The notes: generated by a model from the letters alone, not told the origin. Shown: positions 18,416 to 29,057, numbered from the stretch's first letter. The stretch is 42,213 nt of DNA from an uncultured Lachnospiraceae bacterium (GCA_946536155.1 CAMNEB010000005.1:1-42213); one strand, 5' to 3'. A program made the numbers and translations.

Positions 18416-19873
18416 ATGGAAATGTCCGAAGTTTTAAAAACAGGCAGAAAGACACGCCCCATCAGGGTAGTGCAGTTCGGCGAGGGAAATTTTCTCAGAG
18501 CCTTTGCCGATTACATGATCGATATCGCAAATGAACGCGGAACATTTGACGGAAACATCGTCATCGTAAAACCAATCCCGTTCGGAAGCCTTGATAATTT
18601 TCACAGACAGGACTGTCTGTACACCGTATCCCTGCGGGGCAATGTGGACGGCAGCCCTTTCAAGACAAACAGAGTGGTGAGCAGTGTTGCGGATGCCGTC
18701 GATACTTCGTCGGAGTATGACAAATACATATCCCTTGCAGAGACTGACACTCTGAGATTCGTGATCTCAAATACAACGGAAGCCGGGATCGTTTATGACG
18801 CGGATGACAGTTTTGATCTTAAGCCTCCAGGGAGCTTCCCCGGAAAACTGACACAGTTTTTATATCACAGGTACGAAACCTTTAACGGCGCGGAGGATAA
18901 GGGACTTGTCATGCTGCCCGTTGAGCTGATAGACGATAACGGGAAACATTTAAAGGAATGCGTCCTTAAGCAGATCGAAAACTGGGATCTTCCCGAAGGA
19001 TTCAGAAAGTGGGTAGAGGAAAGCTGCGTATTTACACAGACTCTCGTGGACAGGATAGTCACCGGATATCCCCGGGCTTCCGAGGAAAAAGAGTGGGAAG
19101 AGCTGGGGTATGAGGACCGCCTTATGGTCACCGGAGAACCCTTCGGACTCTGGGTCATCGAGTCTGACAGGGACATAGAAAAAGAATTCAATCTTCCCGG
19201 TGCCGGGCTTCCCGTCATCTTTACGAAAGACCATCATCCCTACAAGCAGAGAAAGGTAAGGATACTGAACGGAGCGCATACCTCATTTGTCCTCATGGCT
19301 TACCTGATGGGAAAAGATATCGTGCGTGACTCAATGCAGGACGATGATATCAGGGATTTCATGCTCAAAACGATCTATGATGAGGTCATCCCCACCCTCA
19401 CCCTTCCAGAAGATGAACTGAAGGCATTTGCATCCGAAGTGGTCAACCGTTTCAACAATCCCTATGTGGATCACTCGCTTCTTGCCATCTCCCTAAACTC
19501 AGTCTCAAAGTGGAGGGCACGCTGTCTTCCTTCACTTGCCGAATATGTCAGGAAGTTCGGAAAACTCCCTTCACATCTGACATTTTCTGTGGCCGCTCTC
19601 ATCGAGTTCTATAAGGGCACGGAGATCTCAGGCGGAGCACTTAAGGGTCACAGGGGCGGAGACGTCTACGACATAAGGGACGATGCAGCGGTCCTGAAAT
19701 TCTTTGCGGAAAATTCAGAAAGGGAGATCCCGGAACTTGTTAAGGCATATCTCGGAAGAGTGGATTTCCACGGAAGTGATCTTAACGAAATACCGGGTCT
19801 TTACGATCAGGTTTGCGAAGATCTTGAGAGCATACGTAAAAACGGCATGAGAGAAGCTATGAAGAGGATCTGA
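18416..19873 (+). CDS. uxaB: Tagaturonate reductase (mannitol dehydrogenase superfamily)
   Basis: VVQFGEGNFLRAFADYMID; SNTTEAGI; KVRILNGAHTSFV; followed immediately by uxaA; strong SD AAAGGAGG. Confidence 0.9.
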   Translation: MEMSEVLKTGRKTRPIRVVQFGEGNFLRAFADYMIDIANERGTFDGNIVIVKPIPFGSLDNFHRQDCLYTVSLRGNVDGSPFKTNRVVSSVADAVDTSSEYDKYISLAETDTLRFVISNTTEAGIVYDADDSFDLKPPGSFPGKLTQFLYHRYETFNGAEDKGLVMLPVELIDDNGKHLKECVLKQIENWDLPEGFRKWVEESCVFTQTLVDRIVTGYPRASEEKEWEELGYEDRLMVTGEPFGLWVIESDRDIEKEFNLPGAGLPVIFTKDHHPYKQRKVRILNGAHTSFVLMAYLMGKDIVRDSMQDDDIRDFMLKTIYDEVIPTLTLPEDELKAFASEVVNRFNNPYVDHSLLAISLNSVSKWRARCLPSLAEYVRKFGKLPSHLTFSVAALIEFYKGTEISGGALKGHRGGDVYDIRDDAAVLKFFAENSEREIPELVKAYLGRVDFHGSDLNEIPGLYDQVCEDLESIRKNGMREAMKRI

Positions 19874-19875
19874 CT

Positions 19876-21366
19876 ATGCAGGATTATCTGATAATAAACA
19901 AATCCGACAATGTGGCCGTGGCACTTAAGGACCTTGCCGCGGGAACGGAGATCTCCGCGGGCGAAGGCAGAGGAGTCATCAGGATACTTGAAGATATACC
20001 GGCGGGACACAAGGCAGCTCTTGAGGATATCCCTGCGGGCGGGGAGATCGTCAAATACGGATCTCCCATAGGAATCGCATCCCAAGACATTGCGGCCGGC
20101 GAGAGAGTGCATGTCCATAACATAAAGACCGGACTCGGAGATGATCCGGAGTATACATACGAACCGGTGCCCGCGCCCGATATGCCCGTAAAAAGCGGGA
20201 CGTTCAAAGGCTTTGTAAGAAATGACGGAAGTGTCGGTATCAGGAACGATATCTGGATCATACCTACCGTGGGATGCGTAGGCAGCACAGCCGCTGCCAT
20301 AGCGAATATGTCAAAGAAGTATCTGAAGGGCACCGTAGGTGACGTATGTGCGTTCAGTCATCCCTACGGCTGTTCCCAGATGGGAGACGATCAGGAAAAT
20401 ACAAGACGGATACTGTGCGATCTCATCACCCATCCGAATGCCGGAGGAGTGCTCGTTCTTTCACTCGGCTGTGAGAACAGCAACCTGGACGTGATAAAGC
20501 CCATGCTCGGAGACTATGATGCATCAAGGATCCGTTTTCTAATCTGTCAGGAATCCGAGGATGAGATAGAAGACGGATGCGCCATAGTGAGAGAATTGAT
20601 AGAGAATGCATCGCAGACCGAAAGGCAGGATGTTCCCATATCAAAGCTCATAGTGGGATTAAAGTGCGGCGGATCGGACGGACTGTCCGGAATAACCGCA
20701 AATCCTCTTGTTGGGCGGTTTTCCGACAGGCTGATCTCATACGGAGGCACCACGATACTTACCGAAGTTCCCGAAATGTTCGGCGCAGAGACCGGACTCA
20801 TGAACAGATGCAGGAATAAAGAGCTGTTTGATAAGACCGTCGATATGATAAATGATTTCAAGGATTATTACAGATCGAACGGACAGACCATATATGAGAA
20901 TCCTTCACCCGGAAACAAAAAGGGCGGCATATCAACGCTTGAGGACAAGTCCCTGGGATGCACCCAGAAATCGGGAAGCTCGCAGGTGAGCGGCGTCCTC
21001 TCATACGGAGATAAGGTATCGGAGAGCGGACTGAATCTTCTGTCTGCGCCGGGCAACGACCTTGTTGCCGCAACCGCGCTCGCCGCGGCCGGAGCACAGA
21101 TCGTCCTCTTTACGACGGGAAGGGGAACACCTTTCGCATCACCCGTTCCCACCGTCAAGATATCCAGCAACACCCCTCTCGCGAGACATAAAAAAACATG
21201 GATCGATTTTGATGCGGGAGTCTTAACGGAGGAAGGACACACTTTCGAAAGCGAGGCGGGAGCACTGTTTGATCTGGTCATCTCCGTGGCCGAGGGTAAA
21301 AAAGTCAGATCCGAAGAAGCCGGTTTTCATGACATGGCGATCTTCAAAAACGGTGTCACACTGTAA
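19876..21366 (+). CDS. uxaA: Altronate dehydratase (SAF plus catalytic domain)
   Basis: SAF-domain IPAGHKAAL/VKYGSPIG; GFVRNDGSVGIRND, PTVGCVGSTAA, FSHPYGCSQMGDD, LKCGGSDGLSGITANP. Confidence 0.93.
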   Translation: MQDYLIINKSDNVAVALKDLAAGTEISAGEGRGVIRILEDIPAGHKAALEDIPAGGEIVKYGSPIGIASQDIAAGERVHVHNIKTGLGDDPEYTYEPVPAPDMPVKSGTFKGFVRNDGSVGIRNDIWIIPTVGCVGSTAAAIANMSKKYLKGTVGDVCAFSHPYGCSQMGDDQENTRRILCDLITHPNAGGVLVLSLGCENSNLDVIKPMLGDYDASRIRFLICQESEDEIEDGCAIVRELIENASQTERQDVPISKLIVGLKCGGSDGLSGITANPLVGRFSDRLISYGGTTILTEVPEMFGAETGLMNRCRNKELFDKTVDMINDFKDYYRSNGQTIYENPSPGNKKGGISTLEDKSLGCTQKSGSSQVSGVLSYGDKVSESGLNLLSAPGNDLVAATALAAAGAQIVLFTTGRGTPFASPVPTVKISSNTPLARHKKTWIDFDAGVLTEEGHTFESEAGALFDLVISVAEGKKVRSEEAGFHDMAIFKNGVTL

Positions 21367-21515
21367 AAAACGTCAGAACAAAAAATCTGTAGTTTTTTTT
21401 AAAACCATATAAAAATTTGGTATTTTACACTTTTCTGTTTTCATAAAATCTTTTCATAGCAATTGCGGAAACAAACGGAATTGTTTTTCCCCGAAAGGGT
21501 ATGAAAGGAGAATCT

Positions 21516-22883
21516 ATGGTAAAAAAACTACTTGCATCATTTTTGACCGCATCCCTTCTGCTGGGAGTTTGCGGTTGCGGAGCGGCTTCGGCTGAGGATT
21601 CCGGAAACACATCACAGGGCGGTACGGATTCCGTACAGACCACTGTATCGAATGCGGATCCTTCCGAGCCCGTGACACTCAGAATGGCGTGGTGGGGATC
21701 ACAGACAAGACATGACATCACTGTCGCTGCCATCGAACTTTACGAACAGCAGAATCCCAATGTCACCATTGAGTATGAGTTCTACGATTTCGAGAGCTAC
21801 TTCACCAAGCTTAAGACACTGGTCGCATCCGATCAGGTTTGGGATATCTTCCAGCTCGGCGGAAACTTCCCCGAGTATATCGACAAGATCTACTACATGA
21901 ACGAGTTCATCGATAACGGTACCATCGATGTTTCCGATATCCCCGAGGCATACCTCAAGATCACACAGGATACCGAAGGAAACCAGATCGGGCTTTCAAA
22001 CGGACTCAACACCTACGGAATCGCTTACGATGTAGACATGTTCAAGGAAGCAGGCGTTCCCCTTCCCACCGACAACTGGACATGGGATGATTACAAGGAT
22101 GCCGCTCTCAAGATAAGCAAAGCAACCGGCCACTTCGGATCTTCCGGACTTGCAAGCTCCGAGTTCATCGCAGGATGCTCCACCTACATCGGACAGCAGG
22201 GAAATGTAGGACAGTACAGTTTCTTTAATCTCGACCTCACCGGAATGGGATTCAGTGATGCTCAGATGCTCACTCCCTACATCCAGATGAGAGCGGATCT
22301 CATAAATGCCGGAGCATCGCCCGATGCAGGTGCCGAGATGGAGATCACCAACATCGAGAATGACTTCCTTGTCACCGGCGAAGCTGCCATGACATGGGTT
22401 GCGGTCAACCAGTTCCCTACCATCTATGATATCTGCGCAGGAGAGGGAAGAACCCTTGCACTCGCAACCATCCCCAGAGTAAAGGCTGACGGCCCTGCAG
22501 GTTCCGTTATCCAGTCCTCACAGATGCTCTGCGTATCACAGGACAGCCAGTACAAGGCTGAGGCGGCAAAGTTCATCGCATGGTTCCAGACCAGCGTAGA
22601 GTGCAACCAGATCCTCAAGGGAGAGAGAGGAATTCCCGTAGCCGACTCCGTAAGAGCAGCTCTTGAATCCAATCTTACCGAGGGACAGCAGATAATGTAC
22701 GATTACGTTACCCTCGTCGGAACCTTCGCAACTCCCGACAAGGTAAACGTTCTGAGCCCCAACGGCCAGGATGAGGTAGTTGATAACTACAGAAACTACA
22801 TCCAGCAGGTTGTTTCCGGTGAGATCACTGCAGCAGAAGCAGCCGAAAAGACATACGAAGACGCCGAAGCATTATTCAAATAA
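21516..22883 (+). CDS. Carbohydrate ABC transporter substrate-binding lipoprotein
   Basis: Signal peptide with Cys lipobox-like region (LLLGVCGCG); SBP family 1 features; followed by two permeases; AAAGGAG SD before ATG 21516. Confidence 0.9.
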   Translation: MVKKLLASFLTASLLLGVCGCGAASAEDSGNTSQGGTDSVQTTVSNADPSEPVTLRMAWWGSQTRHDITVAAIELYEQQNPNVTIEYEFYDFESYFTKLKTLVASDQVWDIFQLGGNFPEYIDKIYYMNEFIDNGTIDVSDIPEAYLKITQDTEGNQIGLSNGLNTYGIAYDVDMFKEAGVPLPTDNWTWDDYKDAALKISKATGHFGSSGLASSEFIAGCSTYIGQQGNVGQYSFFNLDLTGMGFSDAQMLTPYIQMRADLINAGASPDAGAEMEITNIENDFLVTGEAAMTWVAVNQFPTIYDICAGEGRTLALATIPRVKADGPAGSVIQSSQMLCVSQDSQYKAEAAKFIAWFQTSVECNQILKGERGIPVADSVRAALESNLTEGQQIMYDYVTLVGTFATPDKVNVLSPNGQDEVVDNYRNYIQQVVSGEITAAEAAEKTYEDAEALFK

Positions 22884-22971
22884 TCCTTCCCTGCAGCGGG
22901 CACACTCTCGTCCGGGGGTGTGCCCATTCTATACCCTGAACACCCTATTTTTTACGAAACGGAGATATATT

Positions 22972-23886
22972 TTGCAAACCGAGGTTGTTAAATCCAGAGT
23001 AAAAAAAATAATGAACAGCAATGAGATGGTCGGATATGTCTTTGCTTTTCCGTTCATATTCGGGTTCATCTGTTTTTCGCTGATCCCCATTCTTACTTCG
23101 CTGCGCTATGCTTTCACGGATTTCTCCCTGGGCAGCAAGACAATGGAATTTGTGGGAGGCGCTAACTTCAAGCAGCTTCTTACGGATGAGGTGTTCCTGA
23201 AATCACTCAGGATAACCCTTAAATATGTATTTATCTCCGTACCTTTGAAGCTGGTATTTGCACTTCTCGTAGCATATCTTCTCACGAGAAAGACGAGACT
23301 TCAGGTACTGTACAGATCCCTTTACTATGTCCCCTCGCTCGTGGGAGGAAGCATAGCCGTAGCACTTGTCTGGAAACAGCTTTTTGCGAGAAAGGGACTT
23401 CTCAATTCGATCATGGGAGAAATGGGACTCGATCCCATCAACTGGTTCGGTGACCAGAAGCTGGCTCTTTATCCCCTCGTGCTGATGAGCGTATGGCAGT
23501 TCGGATCTTCCATGATCATCTTCGCTGCGGGACTTAAAGAGATATCCCCGACCTATTATGAAGCGGCAAGGATCGACGGAGCGAATATGGTACAGTCATT
23601 TGTCAACATCACGCTTCCCTGCCTTTCACCCATCATCCTGTACAACCTTGTAATGCAGACCATCCAGGCCTTTATGGCATTTACACAGGCATTCGTCATC
23701 ACCGCCGGCGGACCCGATAACGGAACGATGATGTACGCACTGTATGTCTACAATCAGGCCTTTAAATATAACCATATGGGATACGCGTGTGCGATGAGCT
23801 GGTTCATGCTCATAGTAATGTGCCTCATCACACTGGTCATCTTCAAGACATCAAAGAGCTGGGTTTTCACGGAATCCGGAGATTAA
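22972..23886 (+). CDS. Carbohydrate ABC transporter permease (UgpA/MalF type)
   Basis: TM protein with EAARIDGANMVQSFVNITLPCLSP EAA loop. TTG start at 22972 with GGAG upstream preferred over listed ATG 22780, which overlaps the SBP gene. Confidence 0.9.
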   Translation: MQTEVVKSRVKKIMNSNEMVGYVFAFPFIFGFICFSLIPILTSLRYAFTDFSLGSKTMEFVGGANFKQLLTDEVFLKSLRITLKYVFISVPLKLVFALLVAYLLTRKTRLQVLYRSLYYVPSLVGGSIAVALVWKQLFARKGLLNSIMGEMGLDPINWFGDQKLALYPLVLMSVWQFGSSMIIFAAGLKEISPTYYEAARIDGANMVQSFVNITLPCLSPIILYNLVMQTIQAFMAFTQAFVITAGGPDNGTMMYALYVYNQAFKYNHMGYACAMSWFMLIVMCLITLVIFKTSKSWVFTESGD

Positions 23887-23898
23887 GAGGGCAGTTAT

Positions 23899-24741
23899 AT
23901 GAAGACAAAGAAAATACTGATAAAGATCATATATCATACTCTTGTCGTTGCTTTCGGATTTGTCATGATATATCCTGTTCTTTGGATGATAAGCGGATCC
24001 TTCAAGGACAATTCCGAAATACTCAGAGGTTCCCTTTCCCTTATTCCCGACGAGCTTAAGCTCAGCAATTACGCAACGGGATGGAAGGGATTCTCCAAGA
24101 TCACATTTGCACGTTTTTTTGCCAATTCATTTTTCATAACGGCGATAGCCACATTCGGAACCGTTGTGAGTTCGTCACTGGTAGCATATTCACTTTCGAG
24201 GATCAAATACCGCGGACGTAAGATCTGGTTCACAGCCATGCTTGCCACGATGATGCTTCCGGGCCAGGTCATCATGATACCTTCGTTCCTCATATGGTAT
24301 AACCTGGGACTCGCAAACAGCTATGTTCCCCTTATACTTCCTTATTTCTGCGGACAGGCATTCTTCATCTACCAGATGATGCAGTTCATGTCAGGCATAC
24401 CGAGAGAGCTTGATGAAGCGGCTACGATCGACGGATGCAGCAAGTATTCCATCTATACCCACATCATCCTTCCTCTTCTCAAGCCCGCCATCGTTACAAC
24501 GGTCATCATACAGTTCTACTGGAAATGGGACGATTACATGGGACCTCTTCTCTACCTGAGCAAGCCCAAGAGTTATACCGTATCCCTCGCCATCAAGATG
24601 TTTGCCGATGCGGCTTCCACAACGGACTACGGTGCAATGTTCGCAATGTCGACCTTATCGCTTTTGCCGGTATTCTTTATCTTCCTGTTCTTCAACAAGT
24701 ATCTTGTTGAAGGAATCGGAACAAGCGGACTGAAAGGATAA
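23899..24741 (+). CDS. Carbohydrate ABC transporter permease (UgpE/MalG type)
   Basis: TM protein with ELDEAATIDGCSKYSIYTHIILPLLKPA EAA loop. Confidence 0.92.
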   Translation: MKTKKILIKIIYHTLVVAFGFVMIYPVLWMISGSFKDNSEILRGSLSLIPDELKLSNYATGWKGFSKITFARFFANSFFITAIATFGTVVSSSLVAYSLSRIKYRGRKIWFTAMLATMMLPGQVIMIPSFLIWYNLGLANSYVPLILPYFCGQAFFIYQMMQFMSGIPRELDEAATIDGCSKYSIYTHIILPLLKPAIVTTVIIQFYWKWDDYMGPLLYLSKPKSYTVSLAIKMFADAASTTDYGAMFAMSTLSLLPVFFIFLFFNKYLVEGIGTSGLKG

Positions 24742-24743
24742 AC

Positions 24744-26267
24744 ATGATCAGTAATCCCGTAATAAGAGGCTTTAATCCGGACCCGTCGATAGTAAGGGCG
24801 GGAGATGATTACTATATCGTCAACTCCACCTTTGAATGGTGGCCCGGAGCCAGGCTGTATCACTCTGTGAACCTGGCTGACTGGGAGGACATGGGAGGGA
24901 TACTCGATTCCTCCTCCCTTATAGATCTCACCGGAAATGCTCCTTCATGCGGAGTGTGGGCATGCGATCTTACATACGACGGCTCAAGATTTTATCTTGT
25001 CTATACGGATGTAAAGACCAAGAAGTATTTTTACAATACTCACAATTATCTCATTTATGCTGATGATATACTCGGTCCCTGGTCCGAACCTGTCTATCTG
25101 AACAGCAAAGGATTCGATCCTTCGCTTTTCCATGATGAGGACGGAAGAAAATATCTTGTTGGGATGCTGAACGGATTCGGGGGCATAACTGTCCAGGAAC
25201 TGGATCCGGTCACCTTGAGGCCTTCGGGCGATGCGGTCACGGTATTTAAAGGGTCAGGCATCGGCTGTACCGAAGGACCTCATATCTACAGATTCGGTGA
25301 ATATTATTATCTGATAACGGCAGAGGGCGGTACCGGATATGCCCACTGCGTCAGTGTTGCGAGATCAAGGGATCTCTACGGGCCTTATGAGGTCCATCCC
25401 GATAATCCGGTACTGACATCTTTCCCCGACAGCCCGCTGCAGAAGTGCGGTCACGGAGATATCGTCTTTGATAAGACCGGCAGATCGTTTATCGTGTTTT
25501 TGTGCTCAAGACCCGTATCGGGAAAAAGCTCTGTACTCGGACGCGAAACTGCGATAGAAGAGCTGGTCTGGAAGGACGGTTGGCCGTACCTTAAGCGCGG
25601 CGGAAGAACTGCGGGAACCGAACTTCAGTATGACTGTTCACAGAAAAAGACAGAAGGTTTTTACGATGATTTTTCCGGGAACGGGATCCGTAAAGTTTAT
25701 TCCTCACCGAGGCGGAGCTACAGCGAATTTGCCGAGGTGGTGAATGATAAATCGGGAGGACATGCTCTGAGGATCGTGGGAAGAGAATCCTTAAACTCCT
25801 ACTTCCGGGTTTCTCTTCTTTCTTTCAGACTCCGGGAAATCGATTGCAGAGCGAGAACAAAACTCCTTTTTTCATCTTCCTCCCCTGAGCAGGCAGCAGG
25901 GCTTGTCATCGTGTATGATGCGCTGAACTTCTATATGTTCGTCCAGACGTCGGAAGACGGTGCGCCCTGCCTTAAGCTCATAAAAAGTGACAGCGGTGTC
26001 GTTGAAACACTTGAAACGGCCGTGGTGAGTCCGGGAGATGACGGAACCCAATTATCCATTGTTTTGTCCGGCGGAAAAGATATATATTTCGAATACGGAA
26101 GCGGCGCAGGCCTTATGAGACTGAAGACCGTGGGCGATGCGGAGATCCTGTCCGATGAGCATTGCAGAGGTTTTACCGGCACACAGATCGGTATGTATGT
26201 ACACGATCTGACCGGATCCGGGCATTCGGCAGATTTTTCATTTTTTACGGTAGAGGACAAAACGTGA
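24744..26267 (+). CDS. Glycoside hydrolase family 43 (arabinofuranosidase/xylosidase type)
   Basis: NPVIRGFNPDPSIVRAGDDYYIVNSTFEWWPG; FDPSLFHDEDGRKYLVG; EGPHIY; C-terminal beta-sandwich-like region. Confidence 0.9.
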   Translation: MISNPVIRGFNPDPSIVRAGDDYYIVNSTFEWWPGARLYHSVNLADWEDMGGILDSSSLIDLTGNAPSCGVWACDLTYDGSRFYLVYTDVKTKKYFYNTHNYLIYADDILGPWSEPVYLNSKGFDPSLFHDEDGRKYLVGMLNGFGGITVQELDPVTLRPSGDAVTVFKGSGIGCTEGPHIYRFGEYYYLITAEGGTGYAHCVSVARSRDLYGPYEVHPDNPVLTSFPDSPLQKCGHGDIVFDKTGRSFIVFLCSRPVSGKSSVLGRETAIEELVWKDGWPYLKRGGRTAGTELQYDCSQKKTEGFYDDFSGNGIRKVYSSPRRSYSEFAEVVNDKSGGHALRIVGRESLNSYFRVSLLSFRLREIDCRARTKLLFSSSSPEQAAGLVIVYDALNFYMFVQTSEDGAPCLKLIKSDSGVVETLETAVVSPGDDGTQLSIVLSGGKDIYFEYGSGAGLMRLKTVGDAEILSDEHCRGFTGTQIGMYVHDLTGSGHSADFSFFTVEDKT

Positions 26268-27661
26268 TCACTTTTTCCGATGTGCATTTCAAATCCGGCG
26301 ATGAACTGACAGACAGGCTTTTTAACGAAGCTTTGATAAAGTGTGAGCAGAACATCGCATCCTTCGGCGGAAGAAATGTCCTGGTCGAGGGAGCCGGGTA
26401 CGAGAAGATCTGGCTTGAGACGCAGCCCATGGGCGGCCGTATGTATGCGAAGAAAAATATCGAGACTGCCCTTAACAACCAGCTTCTGTTTATGGAATAT
26501 CAGAGAGATGACGGCAGGATCCCGGGCAGCATCGCGGTGATAGACGGGTCAGTGACTCCCCAGTTCAACAAGTTTCAGGGGTTCTGCTTTCCGGAACCTG
26601 CGCTGGATATGTATTTCCTTGTGAATCCGGGTGATGATTACTTAGGCAGACTGTATGAGTGTCTTGAAAAGTTTGACGATTATCTGTGGAAGAACAGGGA
26701 CTCCGATAACGACGGATGTCTGGAATCCTGGTGTAAATATGATACGGGTGAAGACAATGCACTGAGGTACGGCGATGCGCCGGACGGATGGTCTGAGGAA
26801 TATCCTCCGGAGGGCTGCTCGGTGGTCCCCATGGCTTCACTGGATGTAATGAGTTATTCCTATTCCTGCAGAAAGACCCTTTCGCGTATCGCATATATAA
26901 AAGGTCTGGAAGATACCGGAGATGCATGGGCGTCAAAAGCGGGATCTGTCAGGGCGAAGATCAGGGAATATCTATGGGATCCCGATGCCAGGATATGCTT
27001 TGACAGGGATAACAGACATGTGCCCCGGAAGGTCATATGCCATAACACCCTGAGAGCAATGTACTGGGGCAGTATAGACAGGGATATGGCAGCAAAGTTT
27101 GTCGAGACACATCTTCTGAATGAGAAGGAATTCTGGACATATATGCCGCTCCCTTCGGTTTCCGTGAGCGATCCTCTTTTCAGGAACGAGCCTTCAAACA
27201 ACTGGAGCGGACAGTGTGAGGCACTCACTTACCAGAGAGCCATAAGTGCCCTTGAGAACTACGGATACGGAAGCCTCATACCGTATCTCGGGAGAAAACT
27301 GTTTGAGGCCATCGGAACAGATTGCAGGTTTGTCCAGCAATATGACCCTTTTTCGGGACAGCCTTCCCTTGGAGCCGAAAGCGGCGGACGGGACGGATAC
27401 GGCCCGGCGATGCTCGCAGTCATGGAATATACTGCGGCAATGCACGGCGTCAGGAGAAAGGCTCACAATCTGATCTGGGGATGCCTGCAGGGGACTTCAT
27501 CGGAATATGAGCAGCTGCTCGGCAGTGACAGTTACAGGATATGTACCGGTCATGATGGCAGCTCTGCATATATAAACGGTAAAAAGATCTTTGATACTCA
27601 TAAGAACGTAAGTATCGTTACCGACATGAACGGAAATGTATTAAAAGTTACGGACTTATAA
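26264..27661 (+). CDS. Six-hairpin (alpha/alpha)6 glycosidase-like protein, family uncertain
   Basis: GTG start at 26264 overlapping the GH43 stop (GTGA); RDSDNDGCLESW, MASLDVMSYSYSCRKTLSRIAYIKG, NWSGQCEALTYQRAI resemble GH37/GH63-like catalytic domains. Confidence 0.65.
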   Translation: MITFSDVHFKSGDELTDRLFNEALIKCEQNIASFGGRNVLVEGAGYEKIWLETQPMGGRMYAKKNIETALNNQLLFMEYQRDDGRIPGSIAVIDGSVTPQFNKFQGFCFPEPALDMYFLVNPGDDYLGRLYECLEKFDDYLWKNRDSDNDGCLESWCKYDTGEDNALRYGDAPDGWSEEYPPEGCSVVPMASLDVMSYSYSCRKTLSRIAYIKGLEDTGDAWASKAGSVRAKIREYLWDPDARICFDRDNRHVPRKVICHNTLRAMYWGSIDRDMAAKFVETHLLNEKEFWTYMPLPSVSVSDPLFRNEPSNNWSGQCEALTYQRAISALENYGYGSLIPYLGRKLFEAIGTDCRFVQQYDPFSGQPSLGAESGGRDGYGPAMLAVMEYTAAMHGVRRKAHNLIWGCLQGTSSEYEQLLGSDSYRICTGHDGSSAYINGKKIFDTHKNVSIVTDMNGNVLKVTDL

Positions 27662-27677
27662 AGAGACGAGGAGAAAA

Positions 27678-29054
27678 ATGAGATACACTGACAATTTTGT
27701 TGAAGATGTAAAGATCGCTTATATCGGCGGAGGCTCGAGAGGCTGGGCATGGACTTTTATGACGGATCTGTCACTTGAGAAACAGATGTCCGGAACCATC
27801 AGATTATACGATATCGATAAGGAAGCAGCGAAGGCCAACGAGATCATCGGAAACTCCATAAAGGACAGGAAAGAAGCTGTCGGCAAATGGGACTATGTGG
27901 TCGCGGATACCGTAGAGGAAGCCCTCACGGGAGCTGATTTTGTAGTAATATCCATTCTTCCCAAGACCTTCGACGAGATGGAGGTGGATGTGCACATGCC
28001 CGAGAGACTGGGCATTTACCAGTCGGTCGGTGATACTGCGGGACCCGGCGGAATGATAAGGGCTCTCAGAACACTTCCCATCTTTTTTGAATATGCAAAA
28101 GAAATAGAAAAGTACTGTCCCGATGCATGGGTCATCAATTATACGAACCCCATGTCGCTCTGCGTAAAGGCAATGTATGACGCATTCCCGAAGATCAAAG
28201 CCTTCGGATGCTGCCATGAAGTATTCGGAACAGAGAAGATCCTTGCACAGATAGTTGCCGAAAAGCTGGGCATCGAAAAGATCGACAGACATGAAATTGA
28301 AGTAAACGTCATGGGCATCAATCATTTTACATGGTTTGATTATGCATCCTACAAGGGTATCGATCTGTTTCCCATCTACAGGGAATTCATTGCGGAGCAT
28401 TTTGAAGAGGGCCTCGACGAGAGAGATGCGAACTGGGCAAATGCATGCTTTGCATGCAAGCACAGAGTCAAGATGGATCTGTTCAACAGATACGGTCTGA
28501 TCGCCGCAGCAGGTGACAGACATCTTGCGGAGTTCATGCCCGGGGATACCTATCTTAAGGACCCTGAGACCGTGAGAAGCTGGGGATTCGATCTGACCAG
28601 CGTTAAGTGGAGAAAAGAAGATCTTAAGAACAGACTGGCTAAATCGGGCAGATTGGTGAGAGGAGAGGAGCAGATAGAACTCCTTCCGACCGGTGAGGAA
28701 GGAATACTTCTGATAAAGGCTCTTTGCGGACTTACCAGGATCGTCAGCAATGTGAACATCCCCAATACCGCACTCCAGATCCCCAATCTTCCCGCTGAGG
28801 CGGTAGTCGAGACCAATGCTCTCTTCGGCAGGGATTCCATCAGACCCATCTATGCCGGCGAGATGCCGGAAAATGTAAAAGAGCTCGTCATGCCTCATAT
28901 AAGAAATCACGAGAGGATCCTTGAAGCTGCCAAGACCTGTGATGCGGAGCTTGTTGTAAGAAGCTTTATGGAAGATCCCGTAACATGCGGTGCACACGCA
29001 TCCGAGGAAGATATCCGGAAACTCGTCACCGATATGATGGCCGCTACCCTGTGA
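27678..29054 (+). CDS. GH4 family glycosidase (alpha-galacturonidase-like)
   Basis: NAD-binding AYIGGGSRGWAWTFMTDL; INYTNPMSLC; GCCHEVFGTEK; NVMGINHFTW. Substrate inferred from uxaBA and rhamnose context. Confidence 0.82.
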   Translation: MRYTDNFVEDVKIAYIGGGSRGWAWTFMTDLSLEKQMSGTIRLYDIDKEAAKANEIIGNSIKDRKEAVGKWDYVVADTVEEALTGADFVVISILPKTFDEMEVDVHMPERLGIYQSVGDTAGPGGMIRALRTLPIFFEYAKEIEKYCPDAWVINYTNPMSLCVKAMYDAFPKIKAFGCCHEVFGTEKILAQIVAEKLGIEKIDRHEIEVNVMGINHFTWFDYASYKGIDLFPIYREFIAEHFEEGLDERDANWANACFACKHRVKMDLFNRYGLIAAAGDRHLAEFMPGDTYLKDPETVRSWGFDLTSVKWRKEDLKNRLAKSGRLVRGEEQIELLPTGEEGILLIKALCGLTRIVSNVNIPNTALQIPNLPAEAVVETNALFGRDSIRPIYAGEMPENVKELVMPHIRNHERILEAAKTCDAELVVRSFMEDPVTCGAHASEEDIRKLVTDMMAATL

Positions 29055-29057
29055 CAC

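Noticed and set aside
21459-21466. GCAATTGC palindrome upstream of the SBP gene as an operator
   Set aside because: Only 8 bp, expected by chance at this scale.
27804-29057. 417-aa ORF on the minus strand opposite the GH4 gene
   Set aside because: Lies entirely antisense to a well-supported GH4 CDS; no recognisable domain motifs; long open antisense frames are common with this codon usage.
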